From contig NZ_CP100445.1 in NCBI RefSeq assembly GCF_024227435.1, positions 310,001-374,000 on the forward strand: DNA of 64,000 nucleotides, in the 5' to 3' direction. The notes under the pieces were generated by a model. The model was not told the origin of the DNA, made no database searches, and saw only the letters and a program-made list of their open reading frames with translations. The position numbers and the translations under genes were made by a program. Below, piece after piece: positions 43,628 to 52,520 of this stretch; position 1 is the stretch's first letter; each line of letters starts with the position of its first letter. The stretch comes from Natrinema caseinilyticum (GTDB lineage Archaea > Halobacteriota > Halobacteria > Halobacteriales > Natrialbaceae).

Positions 43628-43993
43628 GGGCGTTCTGTCGAGGATTGGAACGGGCCGTACTTAGGTTGCCCGAGTCGTCCGGTTCCGCGGGAACACGAAT
43701 CGGGCGTTCACTGCGGCCCTTCGGGCCGACGTTCACCCCGGGTCCCCTCCCAGTGTGTACAGTCAGAAATCACCGCTACGCGTCGTACTACCGGCCCACA
43801 ACCGCGGTCCGGTGGTTTCCAGATCGACCGAGGTGGCGGCTGTGCTGGTGGCGCGTTCGGAGGCCGATAGTGACGTCGTGGGCCGCTGGTATCCGTGCAA
43901 AATGTGGATGGCCGCTCCGAGACGAAACACGCTCACGCCGATCGACGACTCGACGTTCGTCGGATTCAAGGACCGTCCTCGCCAGCACCAGAC
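43628..43993. other. no gene recognised
   Basis: About 365 bp between divergent genes. Includes a small GC hairpin (GCGGCCCTTCGGGCCG around 43717) and no convincing frame; both promoters should lie here. Confidence 0.45.
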
Positions 43994-45136
43994 ATGGACA
44001 AACGCGAACGGCTCGACGCCTACCTCGAGTCCCACGACCTCGAGTCGGTCTGGTTCGCCCGACCGAACTCGTTTGCGTGGCTGACCGGCGGACGCAACGT
44101 CGTCGACCGCGAAACCGAAGCCGGCGTTGCGGCGATCGGATACGACAGAAACGACCTGACCCTGGTCGTAGACAACATCGAATCCGATCGTATCGTGGCC
44201 GAGGAACTACCGGACAGAGAGGAGAGCGAGATCTCGATCGAACGATTCCCCTGGCACGCGTCCTCGCTTTCCGACGCGATCGCCGAGTGCGCGACGACGA
44301 ATGGACGTGCGGCGTCCGACATTGCGGTTCCCGGACTCGAGCGCGTCGACCCGTCGCCGCTTCGCCAGCCGCTCACCGAGCGCGATCGCGACCGTTACCG
44401 CGAACTCGGCAGGGAGACGGCAGCAGCCGTCGAATCGGTCTGTCGGCAGGTGCGATCCGACGACACGGAAATCGAAGTGGCGTCGGCCCTGCGCGTCGCA
44501 CTCTCGGCTCGAGAGATCGAAGTGCCGGTCGTCCTCGTCGGTGGGGCCGAGCGGGCACGGAAGTACCGCCATTACACGCCCACGCAGGCCCACCTTGGGG
44601 ACTACGCGCTCGTCTCCGTGACGGCCGAGCGGGCCGGTCTTCACGCGAGCTGTACCCGAACCGTCGCCTTCGATCGGCCCGAGTGGCTCACAGACCACCA
44701 CGCCGCCGCCGCTCGCGTCGAGGTAACGGCACTGGCGGAGACACGGGCGATGGCTGGCACCGACGAGGCCGCGGTTGATCCCGCCGCCGATTCCGGCGGA
44801 GCCGGAACGGCTGGCGACGTGTTTCGCGCGATTCAGAACGCCTATGCTGCCGTCGGGCACGAGGGTGAGTGGAAGAATCACCATCAGGGAGGCGCCGCCG
44901 GCTTCGCCGGCCGGGAGTGGATCGCCACGCCGGGCCACGAGGCACCCATCGTAGCTCCGATGGCCTACGCGTGGAATCCGACCGTTCGGGGCGCGAAAAG
45001 TGAAGACACTGCGCTCGTTACCGACGACGGAATCGAACCCCTGACGACGACCGGTTCGTGGCCGACTTCGACCGTCGCGGCGGTCGATCGAGACGTCGAA
45101 CTCGAGCGGCCAGCAATCCTCGAACGCGAGGAGTGA
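43994..45136 (+). CDS. M24-fold (Xaa-Pro peptidase-like) protein with degenerate metal site
   Basis: A 380-residue two-domain protein of the creatinase/prolidase fold: N-terminal domain (about 1-135, LDAYLESHDLESVWFARPNS) and C-terminal pita-bread domain (about 136-380). In active M24 enzymes two Asp lie in D-x-G and D-x-T-R-T strands; here they read YALVSVTAERAG and LHASCTRTVAF, with Ser and Ala at those places. A His (KNHHQGGAAGF) and one Glu (GAKSEDT) remain. It is likely not a standard metallopeptidase; a binding or altered role is inferred. Confidence 0.75.
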   Translation: MDKRERLDAYLESHDLESVWFARPNSFAWLTGGRNVVDRETEAGVAAIGYDRNDLTLVVDNIESDRIVAEELPDREESEISIERFPWHASSLSDAIAECATTNGRAASDIAVPGLERVDPSPLRQPLTERDRDRYRELGRETAAAVESVCRQVRSDDTEIEVASALRVALSAREIEVPVVLVGGAERARKYRHYTPTQAHLGDYALVSVTAERAGLHASCTRTVAFDRPEWLTDHHAAAARVEVTALAETRAMAGTDEAAVDPAADSGGAGTAGDVFRAIQNAYAAVGHEGEWKNHHQGGAAGFAGREWIATPGHEAPIVAPMAYAWNPTVRGAKSEDTALVTDDGIEPLTTTGSWPTSTVAAVDRDVELERPAILEREE

Positions 45137-45250
45137 CGACGAGCGGGAAGGTCGATCACCGGGTCGACGCGTGCTGATGCGACGTCTCGGGACGAATCCG
45201 GTATTGATGCGCCGGTGGCTACTTCGAGTCGTCGGTGCGGAGTCGAGGTG

Positions 45251-45910
45251 TCATTCCGCGGTCTCGTGATCGTCGGCGTCGTCGCGCTCGGTCGTCCCCG
45301 TATCTGTCGTCTCGACCTCCGCGTCGTCCTCGAATTCGACGACGTCGCCGTCCGGACCGGGTTCGTCGGCCGCGGTCGGTGTCGTGTCGTCGACGGTGAT
45401 CGTGACTGGTTCCATCGCTTCCTCGAGGTCGGCTTCGGATTCCCGGCCGCCGTCCCGGTCGAGAACGCGATCCAGCGTGAAGATGGTGTTCAGTTCCCGC
45501 TGGACTTGATCGACGACGCCGCCGACGAGTTCGCTCGGGTGAATCGCCGTGTACTCGTACGGGTTGTTTCCGGCACCCTCGCTCGCTCGCTTCTCTCTCG
45601 TGACGCGGTCCTCGTCGTGAAGTTCCGCGAGCGCCTCGCGGACCGTGCTCGGATAGAGGCCGGTCCCTTTCGCGACTTCTTCGGAGGTGCTCCCGGGAGT
45701 CGCGAGGAGGTACACGTAGATCTTCGCGCGGGTCTCGGTGTCCAGGATCCACGAAAGCAGGTCGACGATCCGCTGATCGAGCTCCTCGACGGCCGCGTTT
45801 CGGCCGGGTCCGTCCGCGTCGGTCTCGACGAAATCGGCCGGTTGCTCGAGCGATTCGTCTCTCTCGTCCGCGGCATCGACCGGTTGCTCGTCAGTGTCGT
45901 CGGAACTCAT
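45251..45910 (-). CDS. TrmB/winged-helix-type regulator
   Basis: A 219-residue acidic protein. A central winged helix (about 50-120: LDTETRAKIYVYLLATPGSTSEEVAKGTGLYPSTVREALAELHDE) with wing residues VTREKRASEGAG is followed by a helical region and a long disordered acidic tail. Located upstream of gshA on the same strand but transcribed after it; it may regulate neighbouring genes. No ligand is evident. Confidence 0.75.
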   Translation of the reverse strand: MSSDDTDEQPVDAADERDESLEQPADFVETDADGPGRNAAVEELDQRIVDLLSWILDTETRAKIYVYLLATPGSTSEEVAKGTGLYPSTVREALAELHDEDRVTREKRASEGAGNNPYEYTAIHPSELVGGVVDQVQRELNTIFTLDRVLDRDGGRESEADLEEAMEPVTITVDDTTPTAADEPGPDGDVVEFEDDAEVETTDTGTTERDDADDHETAE

Positions 45911-45965
45911 GTGTTCACTCGTACAGGACGAAGTCTCGCGCGGAGTTAAACCTTTGCGGGGGTGT

Positions 45966-47048
45966 TCACTCGGTGTTCAGAAGAAGGGATTCGCACAGCG
46001 CGTCGGGGCCCTCCGCTTCGAACAACTGACGCTGTCGGTCCGCGCCGCTCTCGCGCTCGTAGACGCGTTTGATGCCGTCGATTCCGAGCCGCTCACACTC
46101 CCGGTCGACGAGTTCGCCGAGGCCGACGGTCCCGTCGAGGTCGCGGTCGATGAACGACGCGTCCTGTCCGTACCGGATGGCCCGCCACTTGTTTTCGTCG
46201 AGCAGTTCCCGTCGGTGTCGGTGACCGCTCGCTCCGTCTTCGTACTCCGCTGCCAACGCCTCGACGAGCGCGTGGGCGTACTCGACGAACGCCAGGACGG
46301 TGTCGGGGTCGGCTTGACTGTCCGGCGTCCGAATTTCGACGGTCCCGTGGGCGGTGTGCGGTCGAACGTCGTACCAGAGTTCGCCCCGATCGTTGATCGA
46401 TTCGGTTTCGAGCATCACGCGTTCGAACCGGTCGAACGCCTCGAAATCCGCGAAGTGGGTCGGCATGCCGGTATTCGGCAGCGCCTCGAAAATTTTCGCA
46501 CGCGCGGACTGGAGCCCCGTGTCGAAGCCGTTCCAGAACGGCGAATTCGCCGACAGCGCGAGCATGATGGGCACGAACCACCGCAGTTCGTTCGCGATCC
46601 AGACCGCCTTATCCGCGTCGTCGACCCCGACGTGAACGTGGACCCCGGCAGTCGTGTTCCGGTGCTGTGGATACTGGATTCGGTCGAGTTGTGCCCGGTA
46701 CCGGGGTTTTTCGGCGTGCTCGAGTTCTCGCCACTTCGCGAGGGGATGGAGGCCGGCGGCGGCGATCTCGTAGCCGTGTGCGTGCGCGTGGTCGACCAGC
46801 GCCCGTCGGATAGCGAGCAGCGACTCGCGCGCGTCCGCCGGGTCCTCGATCAACGGGGTCTGTGTCTCGATGACGAACTTGAACAGTTCGTGATCGAGTC
46901 GCCCCTCGAGAATTTCGGGCGGGTCGTGTTCGTAGACGAGTTCGTCGGTCCCGCTCGTGGGACGGCCGTCCTCGTCGACGACGAAGTACTCCTCTTCGAT
47001 CCCCAGCGTCCCCATGTGCGTAAACGATTCTCGCGACCCGCGTTCCAT
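45966..47048 (-). CDS. gshA: gamma-glutamylcysteine ligase (GCS2-type)
   Basis: A 360-residue glutamate-cysteine ligase. The N-terminal [20 protein letters not shown] is the Glu/ATP-metal motif; [20 protein letters not shown] and [20 protein letters not shown] follow. Haloarchaea use gamma-glutamylcysteine as their main low-molecular thiol, and this enzyme makes it from Glu and Cys. ATG 47048 preferred to 47060. A HTH gene follows. The CGYS glutaredoxin at 59954 may use the product. Confidence 0.9.
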   Translation of the reverse strand: MERGSRESFTHMGTLGIEEEYFVVDEDGRPTSGTDELVYEHDPPEILEGRLDHELFKFVIETQTPLIEDPADARESLLAIRRALVDHAHAHGYEIAAAGLHPLAKWRELEHAEKPRYRAQLDRIQYPQHRNTTAGVHVHVGVDDADKAVWIANELRWFVPIMLALSANSPFWNGFDTGLQSARAKIFEALPNTGMPTHFADFEAFDRFERVMLETESINDRGELWYDVRPHTAHGTVEIRTPDSQADPDTVLAFVEYAHALVEALAAEYEDGASGHRHRRELLDENKWRAIRYGQDASFIDRDLDGTVGLGELVDRECERLGIDGIKRVYERESGADRQRQLFEAEGPDALCESLLLNTE

Positions 47049-47147
47049 CGTATCGTGCATTCGTCGCCGATAATAAATACAATTTGGAGTCGGTTCGTAC
47101 GGCCGGAACCTCGAGCCCGATCGAACTGGCTCTCGATCGTCGGCAGT

Positions 47148-48743
47148 TCAGGACGACACCGTTTCGGTTTCGGGTTCGACGTCCGACTCGTCGCCGCGGA
47201 GTTTGAACTTCTGAACTTTGCCGCTCGGGTTCTTCGGAAGTTCGTCGACGAAGTAGTACGTTCGCGGTCGCTTGAAGTCAGCGAGGTGATCGCTCTCGAG
47301 CGCGAACGCATCGAGGTCCCCCGCGGTGACGTCGGCGGTGGAGACGACGTACGCGACGACCGTTTCGCCCCACTCCTCGTCCGGTTCGCCGAGGACGGCG
47401 GCTTCTTCGACGGCGTCGTGCGTGAACAGGACGTCTTCGACTTCGGTCGGATAGATGTTTTCGCCGCCGGAAACGATCATGTCGTCTTTCCGGTCGACGA
47501 CGTAGAGGTAGCCGTCGTCGTCTTGATAGCCGAGGTCGCCGGTGTAGTACCACGTCGTCCCGTCGGCTTCGCGCAGCGACTCCGCGGTCGCCTCGGGGCG
47601 GTTCCAGTACTCGCGCATCGTACACGGGCTCGCGATCACTATCTCCCCGACCTCGCCCCGCTCGACTTCCCGGTCCGGGTCCGCGTCGGGCTCGACGATG
47701 CGGATGCGGTGATTGAGCCCCGGCAGTCCGGCCGAACCCTGTTTCGAGAGCTGATCTTCCGGGGGCTGAAAGACGCCGGCGGGGCCGATTTCGGTCATCC
47801 CATACGCCTGCAGGTAGTCGTCACAGAGGTACTCCCGACAGTTCTCGAGGACCTGTTCGGGCATCGGCGCTGCGCCGTACAGTCCGAGCCGGAGCGACGA
47901 CGTGTCGACGTCCATTTCGGCGGCCGTCAGCGAGAGCGCGTTCCAGGCGGTCGGTGCGGCAAACAGGAGCGTTACGTCGTGGTCTGCGATCGCCTCGAGG
48001 ACCGCGTCCGGTTCGAACTCGTGGTGGATCACGTTCGCCGCGCCGCGGTGGACTCTCGGGAAGAGATTACAGTGAAGTTCGGCGCAGTGGTACAGCGGCA
48101 TCATCGAGAGGCCGACGTCGTCGCGGGTGAGGTTCGACTCCGCGATGCACAGCAGATTGTGTTCCACCATATCCCGGTGTTCGTGGACGACACCCTTCGG
48201 GCGGCCCGTCGTTCCCGACGTGTAAATGAACGCGTACACGTCGGTTTCGTCGACGCGGACGTCGGGCCGATCGGTCGATTCCGACTCGAGCAGGTCGTAG
48301 AAGCCGGTCGCGTCCGCCGGGACCTCCTCGCTGTCGTCGTCGATGAACACGTACTCCTCGACCGTTTCCAGAGACGGTCGGGCACCCTCGACCGCTTCCC
48401 GCGTCGCGGATTCGAAGAGGACCATCTCAGCCTCGGCGTCGTTGACGATGTATTCGATTTCGCCCGCCGGCAAGCGGAAATTCAGGGGGGTGAAGACGGC
48501 ACCGATCTTCGAACACGCGTACACCGTAAGCGCCATCTCCGATCCGTTGTAGAGCACGGTCGCAACTCTGTCTCCCTTCTCGATTCCAGCCTCGAGCAAC
48601 GCGTTCGCCAGCCGATTGACGCGGTCGTCGAACTCGGCGTAGGTCCACCGCTGGTCCTTACGCGGATAGACGATCGCGTCACGATCCGGATGGCGCTCGA
48701 CCGTCCCCTCGAGCGTGTCGCCTAATGTGGGATGCTCAGACAT
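47148..48743 (-). CDS. AMP-dependent acyl-CoA synthetase
   Basis: A 531-residue ANL-family enzyme. Motifs: YTSGTTGRPKGVVHEHRDMV (ATP loop), the aromatic-adjacent LLFAAPTAWNAL, AYGMTEIGPAGVF, YYTGDLGYQDDDGYLYVVDRKDDMIVSGGENIYPTEVEDVL and the C-terminal Lys in LPKNPSGKVQKFKLRG. It activates a medium- or long-chain acyl or related acid as CoA thioester. Start chosen at 48743 (MSEHPTLGDTLEGTVERHPD) with a TATA-like GAATATAAGG upstream; the frame extends further but without family sequence. Confidence 0.92.
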   Translation of the reverse strand: MSEHPTLGDTLEGTVERHPDRDAIVYPRKDQRWTYAEFDDRVNRLANALLEAGIEKGDRVATVLYNGSEMALTVYACSKIGAVFTPLNFRLPAGEIEYIVNDAEAEMVLFESATREAVEGARPSLETVEEYVFIDDDSEEVPADATGFYDLLESESTDRPDVRVDETDVYAFIYTSGTTGRPKGVVHEHRDMVEHNLLCIAESNLTRDDVGLSMMPLYHCAELHCNLFPRVHRGAANVIHHEFEPDAVLEAIADHDVTLLFAAPTAWNALSLTAAEMDVDTSSLRLGLYGAAPMPEQVLENCREYLCDDYLQAYGMTEIGPAGVFQPPEDQLSKQGSAGLPGLNHRIRIVEPDADPDREVERGEVGEIVIASPCTMREYWNRPEATAESLREADGTTWYYTGDLGYQDDDGYLYVVDRKDDMIVSGGENIYPTEVEDVLFTHDAVEEAAVLGEPDEEWGETVVAYVVSTADVTAGDLDAFALESDHLADFKRPRTYYFVDELPKNPSGKVQKFKLRGDESDVEPETETVSS

Positions 48744-49045
48744 ACCACGAAATGTACGAGGATCGACCTTATATTCTTTATTGAGGTTTAATTGGTTCTG
48801 CGGGACGGGCGACCCCCTGTCGCTCGCCACCGCTGTCGTTCTCGACCTCGCAGTCGGTACGGGAGCGTCGTTGCTCGATGGAACGCCGTCGACGATCGAC
48901 GAACCCTCGAGATGGCACCGCTTCAGGAGTCCGTGTCGCGTCGGTCCTGACCCACGAACACGGTCGGATTCGGGTTCGGTGACGGGGCGAATGCGGACAC
49001 TCTCGTGGTCGGTCTCGAGTTCGGAAACCGAGACGCGCCGCGACG
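48744..49045. other. no gene recognised
   Basis: About 300 bp upstream of the acyl-CoA synthetase. Promoter of that gene near 48765-48780 (TTATATTCTTTATTG on the plus strand). The rest has no supported frame. Confidence 0.5.
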
Positions 49046-49138
49046 TTAGTCGCGACAGCAGGTCTGTGCACCGTAGGGGTGCTCGTGTTGCTCGTGACAG
49101 TGTTTGCACTCGAATTTCGTGATGTAATTTCGATGCAT
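49046..49138 (-). CDS. 30-residue zinc-finger-like protein
   Basis: A 30-residue protein, MHRNYITKFECKHCHEQHEH followed by PYGAQTCCRD: C-x2-C-H-x2-H-x-H plus a CC pair near the end. A TATA-like AGATATATG lies just upstream on the minus strand. Too short to be certain, but the cysteine/histidine spacing is unlike random sequence. Confidence 0.5.
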   Translation of the reverse strand: MHRNYITKFECKHCHEQHEHPYGAQTCCRD

Positions 49139-49171
49139 ATATCTCTCAGAGCGGAACCGATCCTTTGGAAT

Positions 49172-49211
49172 AGACACCAGACAGGACGATGAGACACCAG
49201 ACAGGACGATG
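49172..49211. repeat. 20-bp direct tandem duplication
   Basis: Two exact adjacent copies of AGACACCAGACAGGACGATG (49172-49191 and 49192-49211), upstream of the arylsulfotransferase-like gene. Confidence 0.9.
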
Positions 49212-49337
49212 GTAGACAGGTAACCAGGACCCACACGATGGAAACACGTGACTTCTCCCGGGCACGTCGATGGAGAAGCGACTGAAGGAATCGGAAACGA
49301 CAGGAACGGTCGGCAGGGATAGTGGTCTGTACCCACG

Positions 49338-50708
49338 ATGCAACGACGCAATATCTTCCGCGGTCTGCTGCTGGCCGTCATGGTCGTCTCTGCCGGCAAC
49401 CTTGCGGTCGCATGGCTCGGCGCCCCAACTGACGCTATCGCCGCCGCGGCGAACCAGACCGACAGACCGCTCGAAGAGCGAACTCCCGTCGTCGATGACC
49501 GCCACGGGGCGACCGTCATCACGACCGATCCGCCGGGAGGGAACGACGGCCTCGGAGCCATCGTCGCTTTCGGTGCCGACGGCCGGCCGCTCTACCACAA
49601 CGACACGTACGGCAACTACTTCGACGTCGATCCCGACCCTCCCGGTTCGAAGACCGTCCTCTACGTCGCGGGAAGCCGGTACGATCCGTGCCCCGACGCC
49701 CTCAAAGCGCGGACGAACGCCTCCGTCGGCGACGGCTGTGCAGCGGTCGCAATCGAGCGCGTCAACCTCACCACAGGGGCGACCGAACGGCTACATACCG
49801 CTGTTACGGGCTGGGACATCTGGCACGACGTCGACCGGATCGACAAACACCGACTGCTCGTGGCCGATATCGCTCGTGATCGCGTGTTCACGCTGAACAC
49901 CACTTCCGACGAGGTGACGTGGGAGTGGCGCGCCGAGGAGGATCTCGACCCCGACAACGGTGGGAACCCGGGCGATTGGACACACGTAAACGACGTCGAA
50001 CTCCTCGACGACGGCCGGGTGATGGTCAGCCTCCGTAACCACGACCGGGTCGTCTTTCTCGACCCGGGTGAGGGCATCCAGCGCGACTGGACGCTCGGCG
50101 CCGAGGACGCCTACGGGATCCTCTACGAACAGCACAATCCGGACTACATCCCGCCCGCCCGCGGCGGCCCGGCGATCGTCGTCTCCGACTCGGAGAACAA
50201 CCGCGTCCTCGAGTATCAGCGCGAAAACGCCACGTGGACTCGAACCTGGGAGTGGCAAGACGAGCGACTCCGGTGGCCACGCGACGCCGACCGACTCCCC
50301 GGAGGCCATACGCTCGTGACTGACTCGCACGGAAATCGCGTGATCGAACTCTCCGAGAGCGACGACGTCGTGTGGAGCGTGAGTATCTCGACACCGTACG
50401 AAGCCGAGCGCCTCGGGACCGGAGACGAGAGCGCAGCGGGAAAGAGCACGGTCGCATTCGCGAACCGATCCGTCAGCGCGGAAGCCGCCGGCACGGACCG
50501 AACCTCGAAGACCGGCTTCTCGTGGCTCGTCGCCTTCGTCACCGGCCCGGCGATCAACGGCGTACTCCACGTGGCACCGACGTGGATGACTATCGGAGAT
50601 CTGGTGGTCGCGTGCGTGTTCGTCGCCACAGCAGCGACGGCCGGCATCGTGGAGGCGTACTGGTCGGGCGTCGGGCAGCGATTACGGCAGTGGCGGGGAT
50701 CGCGATGA
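49338..50708 (+). CDS. arylsulfotransferase (ASST)-family membrane-anchored protein, second copy
   Basis: A 456-residue paralogue of 21681-23108. The N-terminal segment (RGLLLAVMVVSAGNLAVAWL) is a membrane anchor; the propeller part keeps HDVDRIDKHRLLVADIARDR, NDVELLDDGRVMVSLRNHDR, EQHNPDYIP and WPRDADRLPGGHTLVTDSHG; the C-terminus has a second hydrophobic span (WMTIGDLVVACVFVATAATA). The Gly-rich linker of the first copy is absent. Enzymatic activity is inferred from the family only. The same order of domains in both implies duplication. Confidence 0.75.
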   Translation: MQRRNIFRGLLLAVMVVSAGNLAVAWLGAPTDAIAAAANQTDRPLEERTPVVDDRHGATVITTDPPGGNDGLGAIVAFGADGRPLYHNDTYGNYFDVDPDPPGSKTVLYVAGSRYDPCPDALKARTNASVGDGCAAVAIERVNLTTGATERLHTAVTGWDIWHDVDRIDKHRLLVADIARDRVFTLNTTSDEVTWEWRAEEDLDPDNGGNPGDWTHVNDVELLDDGRVMVSLRNHDRVVFLDPGEGIQRDWTLGAEDAYGILYEQHNPDYIPPARGGPAIVVSDSENNRVLEYQRENATWTRTWEWQDERLRWPRDADRLPGGHTLVTDSHGNRVIELSESDDVVWSVSISTPYEAERLGTGDESAAGKSTVAFANRSVSAEAAGTDRTSKTGFSWLVAFVTGPAINGVLHVAPTWMTIGDLVVACVFVATAATAGIVEAYWSGVGQRLRQWRGSR

Positions 50709-50727
50709 CCGACGTCCTCGACAGGTG

Positions 50728-51117
50728 TTAGATGAGCTCTTGTGGCTGCTTTGCGCCATGCTCTCCTAATTCGCTATCGAACGAGACAAGTGTCGCGTCG
50801 ACAGCGTCGGCCGCTGCGAGCACGAGGGCGTCCATCGGGTACAGAAGCGTCTCCTCTTGGAGGCGATTGGCCGCAACGATGTCAGAGGCGTCGAGGAACG
50901 TGATAGTCGTCCGAGAACTGACCCGCTGTTCTATTTTCTCGACGCGGTCGCGTTCAAACTGCTTCTTTTTCGTGAGAACCGTTCGAAGCTCCATGAGATT
51001 CAGCACGGACGTATTCGTCTCTTCGAAGGCGTTGAGTGCACGAATTGCGGCCGCTGATCGGTCAGTGTCTTTGGTAACTGCAGCGACGATAACGTTTGTA
51101 TCGAGAAAGAGTTTCAT
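50728..51117 (-). CDS. PIN-domain ribonuclease toxin (VapC-like)
   Basis: A 129-residue PIN protein. Acidic residues for the metal site: D6 in MKLFLDTNVIVAA, E43 in LNLMELRTVL, D in LYPMDALVLAAADA and D in VSFDSELGEHG. VapC-type toxins cleave tRNA or other RNA. It overlaps the upstream small gene by 4 bp (ATGA), a usual antitoxin-toxin coupling. Confidence 0.88.
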   Translation of the reverse strand: MKLFLDTNVIVAAVTKDTDRSAAAIRALNAFEETNTSVLNLMELRTVLTKKKQFERDRVEKIEQRVSSRTTITFLDASDIVAANRLQEETLLYPMDALVLAAADAVDATLVSFDSELGEHGAKQPQELI

Positions 51118-51266
51118 ATGTGTTCGCGGACGTCACGGACCGCATCGACAGCATCCGTATCGACATCGACGGCGAGGTCTGCGAGCGCGTCACCGAGGGG
51201 GACTTCCGCGTCGTCTTCGGGATCATCTGCCATGAATTCGGTGAAGTCGTCGGTGGTGAGGCTCAT
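51114..51266 (-). CDS. VapB-like antitoxin partner
   Basis: A 50-residue very acidic protein (MSLTTDDFTEFMADDPEDDA, then LADLAVDVDTDAVDAVRD), just upstream of and overlapping the PIN gene. No DNA-binding fold is visible, as in several haloarchaeal VapB partners. ATG 51266 chosen; earlier starts give unrelated sequence. Confidence 0.65.
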   Translation of the reverse strand: MSLTTDDFTEFMADDPEDDAEVPLGDALADLAVDVDTDAVDAVRDVREHI

Positions 51267-51439
51267 ACATAACGATACCAGTGCCGTTTGCAAAAACCTG
51301 CTGGTGAATTGACTCCTGTCGATCGGGGCCTCTCGCGCCCGGTCGATCAAATCAACTCCTGATCGCATCGAACGGTGTGCCGGTCGATCAGGATCGGCGA
51401 TGGAGGCCAGCGAATGAGTCATAATCCCGAACCGAGGAT

Positions 51440-51607
51440 TCACGTATACGAGCCAGTGCCGGCCGAATACGTGATCCGTTTTCCGTCGGCCTCGAGTGCG
51501 AGTCCGCATTCGTCACAGAGCCACCAGCCGATCAACGGGTCGCGTTCGTCGATCACCGAGCGACAGTTCGGACACTGCAGCGGACCGTTGTTTCGAGGCC
51601 CGATCAT
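51440..51607 (-). CDS. small zinc-ribbon protein
   Basis: A 55-residue protein with CPNCRSVIDERDPLIGWWLCDECG (C-x2-C ... C-x2-C) and a short tail. Its ATG overlaps the stop of the upstream PadR-like gene (ATGA), so the two form an operon. Role unknown; likely an accessory to the regulator. Confidence 0.7.
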   Translation of the reverse strand: MIGPRNNGPLQCPNCRSVIDERDPLIGWWLCDECGLALEADGKRITYSAGTGSYT

Positions 51608-52050
51608 TCGGCCACCTCGTCCACTCCTCGAGCGCGCTCCCGCTCCGTCTCGGCGTCGCCGTGCGCGGTGGTCCACATCCCACAGGCGTCAGCGAAGCGT
51701 TCGACGCGTTGCAACAGGAGGGCGCGGCCCTCGTCAGTCAACCGGTACTCGGTCGCGCGTTCGGCCGGGCGCTCGCGTCTCGAGAGGAGGCCGCGACCGA
51801 CGAGGATTGTCAGATTCGGATACAGCCAGGTGCGGTCGATCAGGGGATAGACGCGCCCGAGTGTATGCGCGATGCCGCGCTCGTCGCACAGTCTGCCGTC
51901 TCGCTTGCGCCGGGCGATTGCCTCCAGGCAGTCGCGCTGGAAGGCGGTGAGGGCGGTCCAGGTGGTTCTGCCGTCGGATCGTGGTCGGTCGTGGGGTGAT
52001 GCGTCTGCTCGAGCGGGGCTTTCAAGGCCTCGCGAATCGTGGTCTTCCAT
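51604..52050 (-). CDS. PadR-like winged-helix regulator
   Basis: A 148-residue regulator. The core is WTALTAFQRDCLEAIARRKRDG, then YPLIDRTWLYPNLTILVGRGLLSRRERPAERATEYRLTDEGRAL, as in PadR-family proteins, followed by a C-terminal dimerisation helix. The N-terminal 30 residues are polar and may not be structured. It is divergent from a winged-helix gene, with AT-rich operator-like DNA between them. Confidence 0.75.
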   Translation of the reverse strand: MEDHDSRGLESPARADASPHDRPRSDGRTTWTALTAFQRDCLEAIARRKRDGRLCDERGIAHTLGRVYPLIDRTWLYPNLTILVGRGLLSRRERPAERATEYRLTDEGRALLLQRVERFADACGMWTTAHGDAETERERARGVDEVAE

Positions 52051-52161
52051 GGCTTCCAGAGGGTTGTATTGGGAGCTCCGTGCGGTCTCGGTGTCTCGAG
52101 CACCGGGCCGCTATTTACAGACCTGAGCGGCAGGTCGAAGTGGCGCTCCGTTCCAATTTTT

Positions 52162-52227
52162 CATGGACCAATATTTAATCATTGTCAAATGATTAGTCAT
52201 GGTACAATGATTAATGTCCGGTCCATG
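52162..52227. promoter_or_regulatory. AT-rich region with inverted repeat CATGGACC/GGTCCATG
   Basis: CATGGACC (52162-52169) and GGTCCATG (52220-52227) enclose a 50-bp AT-rich segment with repeated ATGATTA/TAATCAT units (AATCATTG, AATGATTAG, CAATGATTA). It lies in the divergent region between two winged-helix regulators, so it is a good candidate for a shared operator and promoter. Confidence 0.5.
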
Positions 52228-52254
52228 ACAATTTAATACCGTCTACGTCACAGT

Positions 52255-52488
52255 ATGGATATGGCTGGCCGGCCTCCCGACGTGACTGACGAGGAAATTC
52301 TCGACCTTTTCGAGGCCGCAGATGGGAATCAACTGACAACATCTGACATAAAACAGCAACTCGGCTATACGCAATCCGGCGCGTATCGGCGTCTCCGAAC
52401 ACTGGAGGAAGCAGGATATCTGCGAAGCAGGAGTATCGGCAACAACACACTCTGGCGATTGAGTGATGAGTATCTCACTTCCGAATAA
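52255..52488 (+). CDS. small winged-helix regulator
   Basis: A 77-residue one-domain protein: VTDEEILDLFEAADGNQLTTSDIKQQLGYTQSGAYRRLRTLEEAGYLRSRSIGNNTLWRLS is a complete winged helix, ending in YLTSE. TTTAATA at 52232-52238 suggests a leaderless transcript from 52255 or ATG 52261. Divergent from a PadR-like gene. Target unknown. Confidence 0.75.
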   Translation: MDMAGRPPDVTDEEILDLFEAADGNQLTTSDIKQQLGYTQSGAYRRLRTLEEAGYLRSRSIGNNTLWRLSDEYLTSE

Positions 52489-52520
52489 GCGTGAGAAATA
52501 GCTATTCTACCTGAATGAAA

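Noticed and set aside
43717-43735. GC hairpin in the gap before the M24-like gene
   Set aside because: Short, no T-tract, in a divergent promoter region; no basis to call a terminator or RNA.
45894-48725. A 943-codon plus-strand open frame
   Set aside because: It lies antisense to gshA and the acyl-CoA synthetase, whose motifs are unmistakable. Its own sequence is a valine/arginine-rich mirror of acidic coding DNA.
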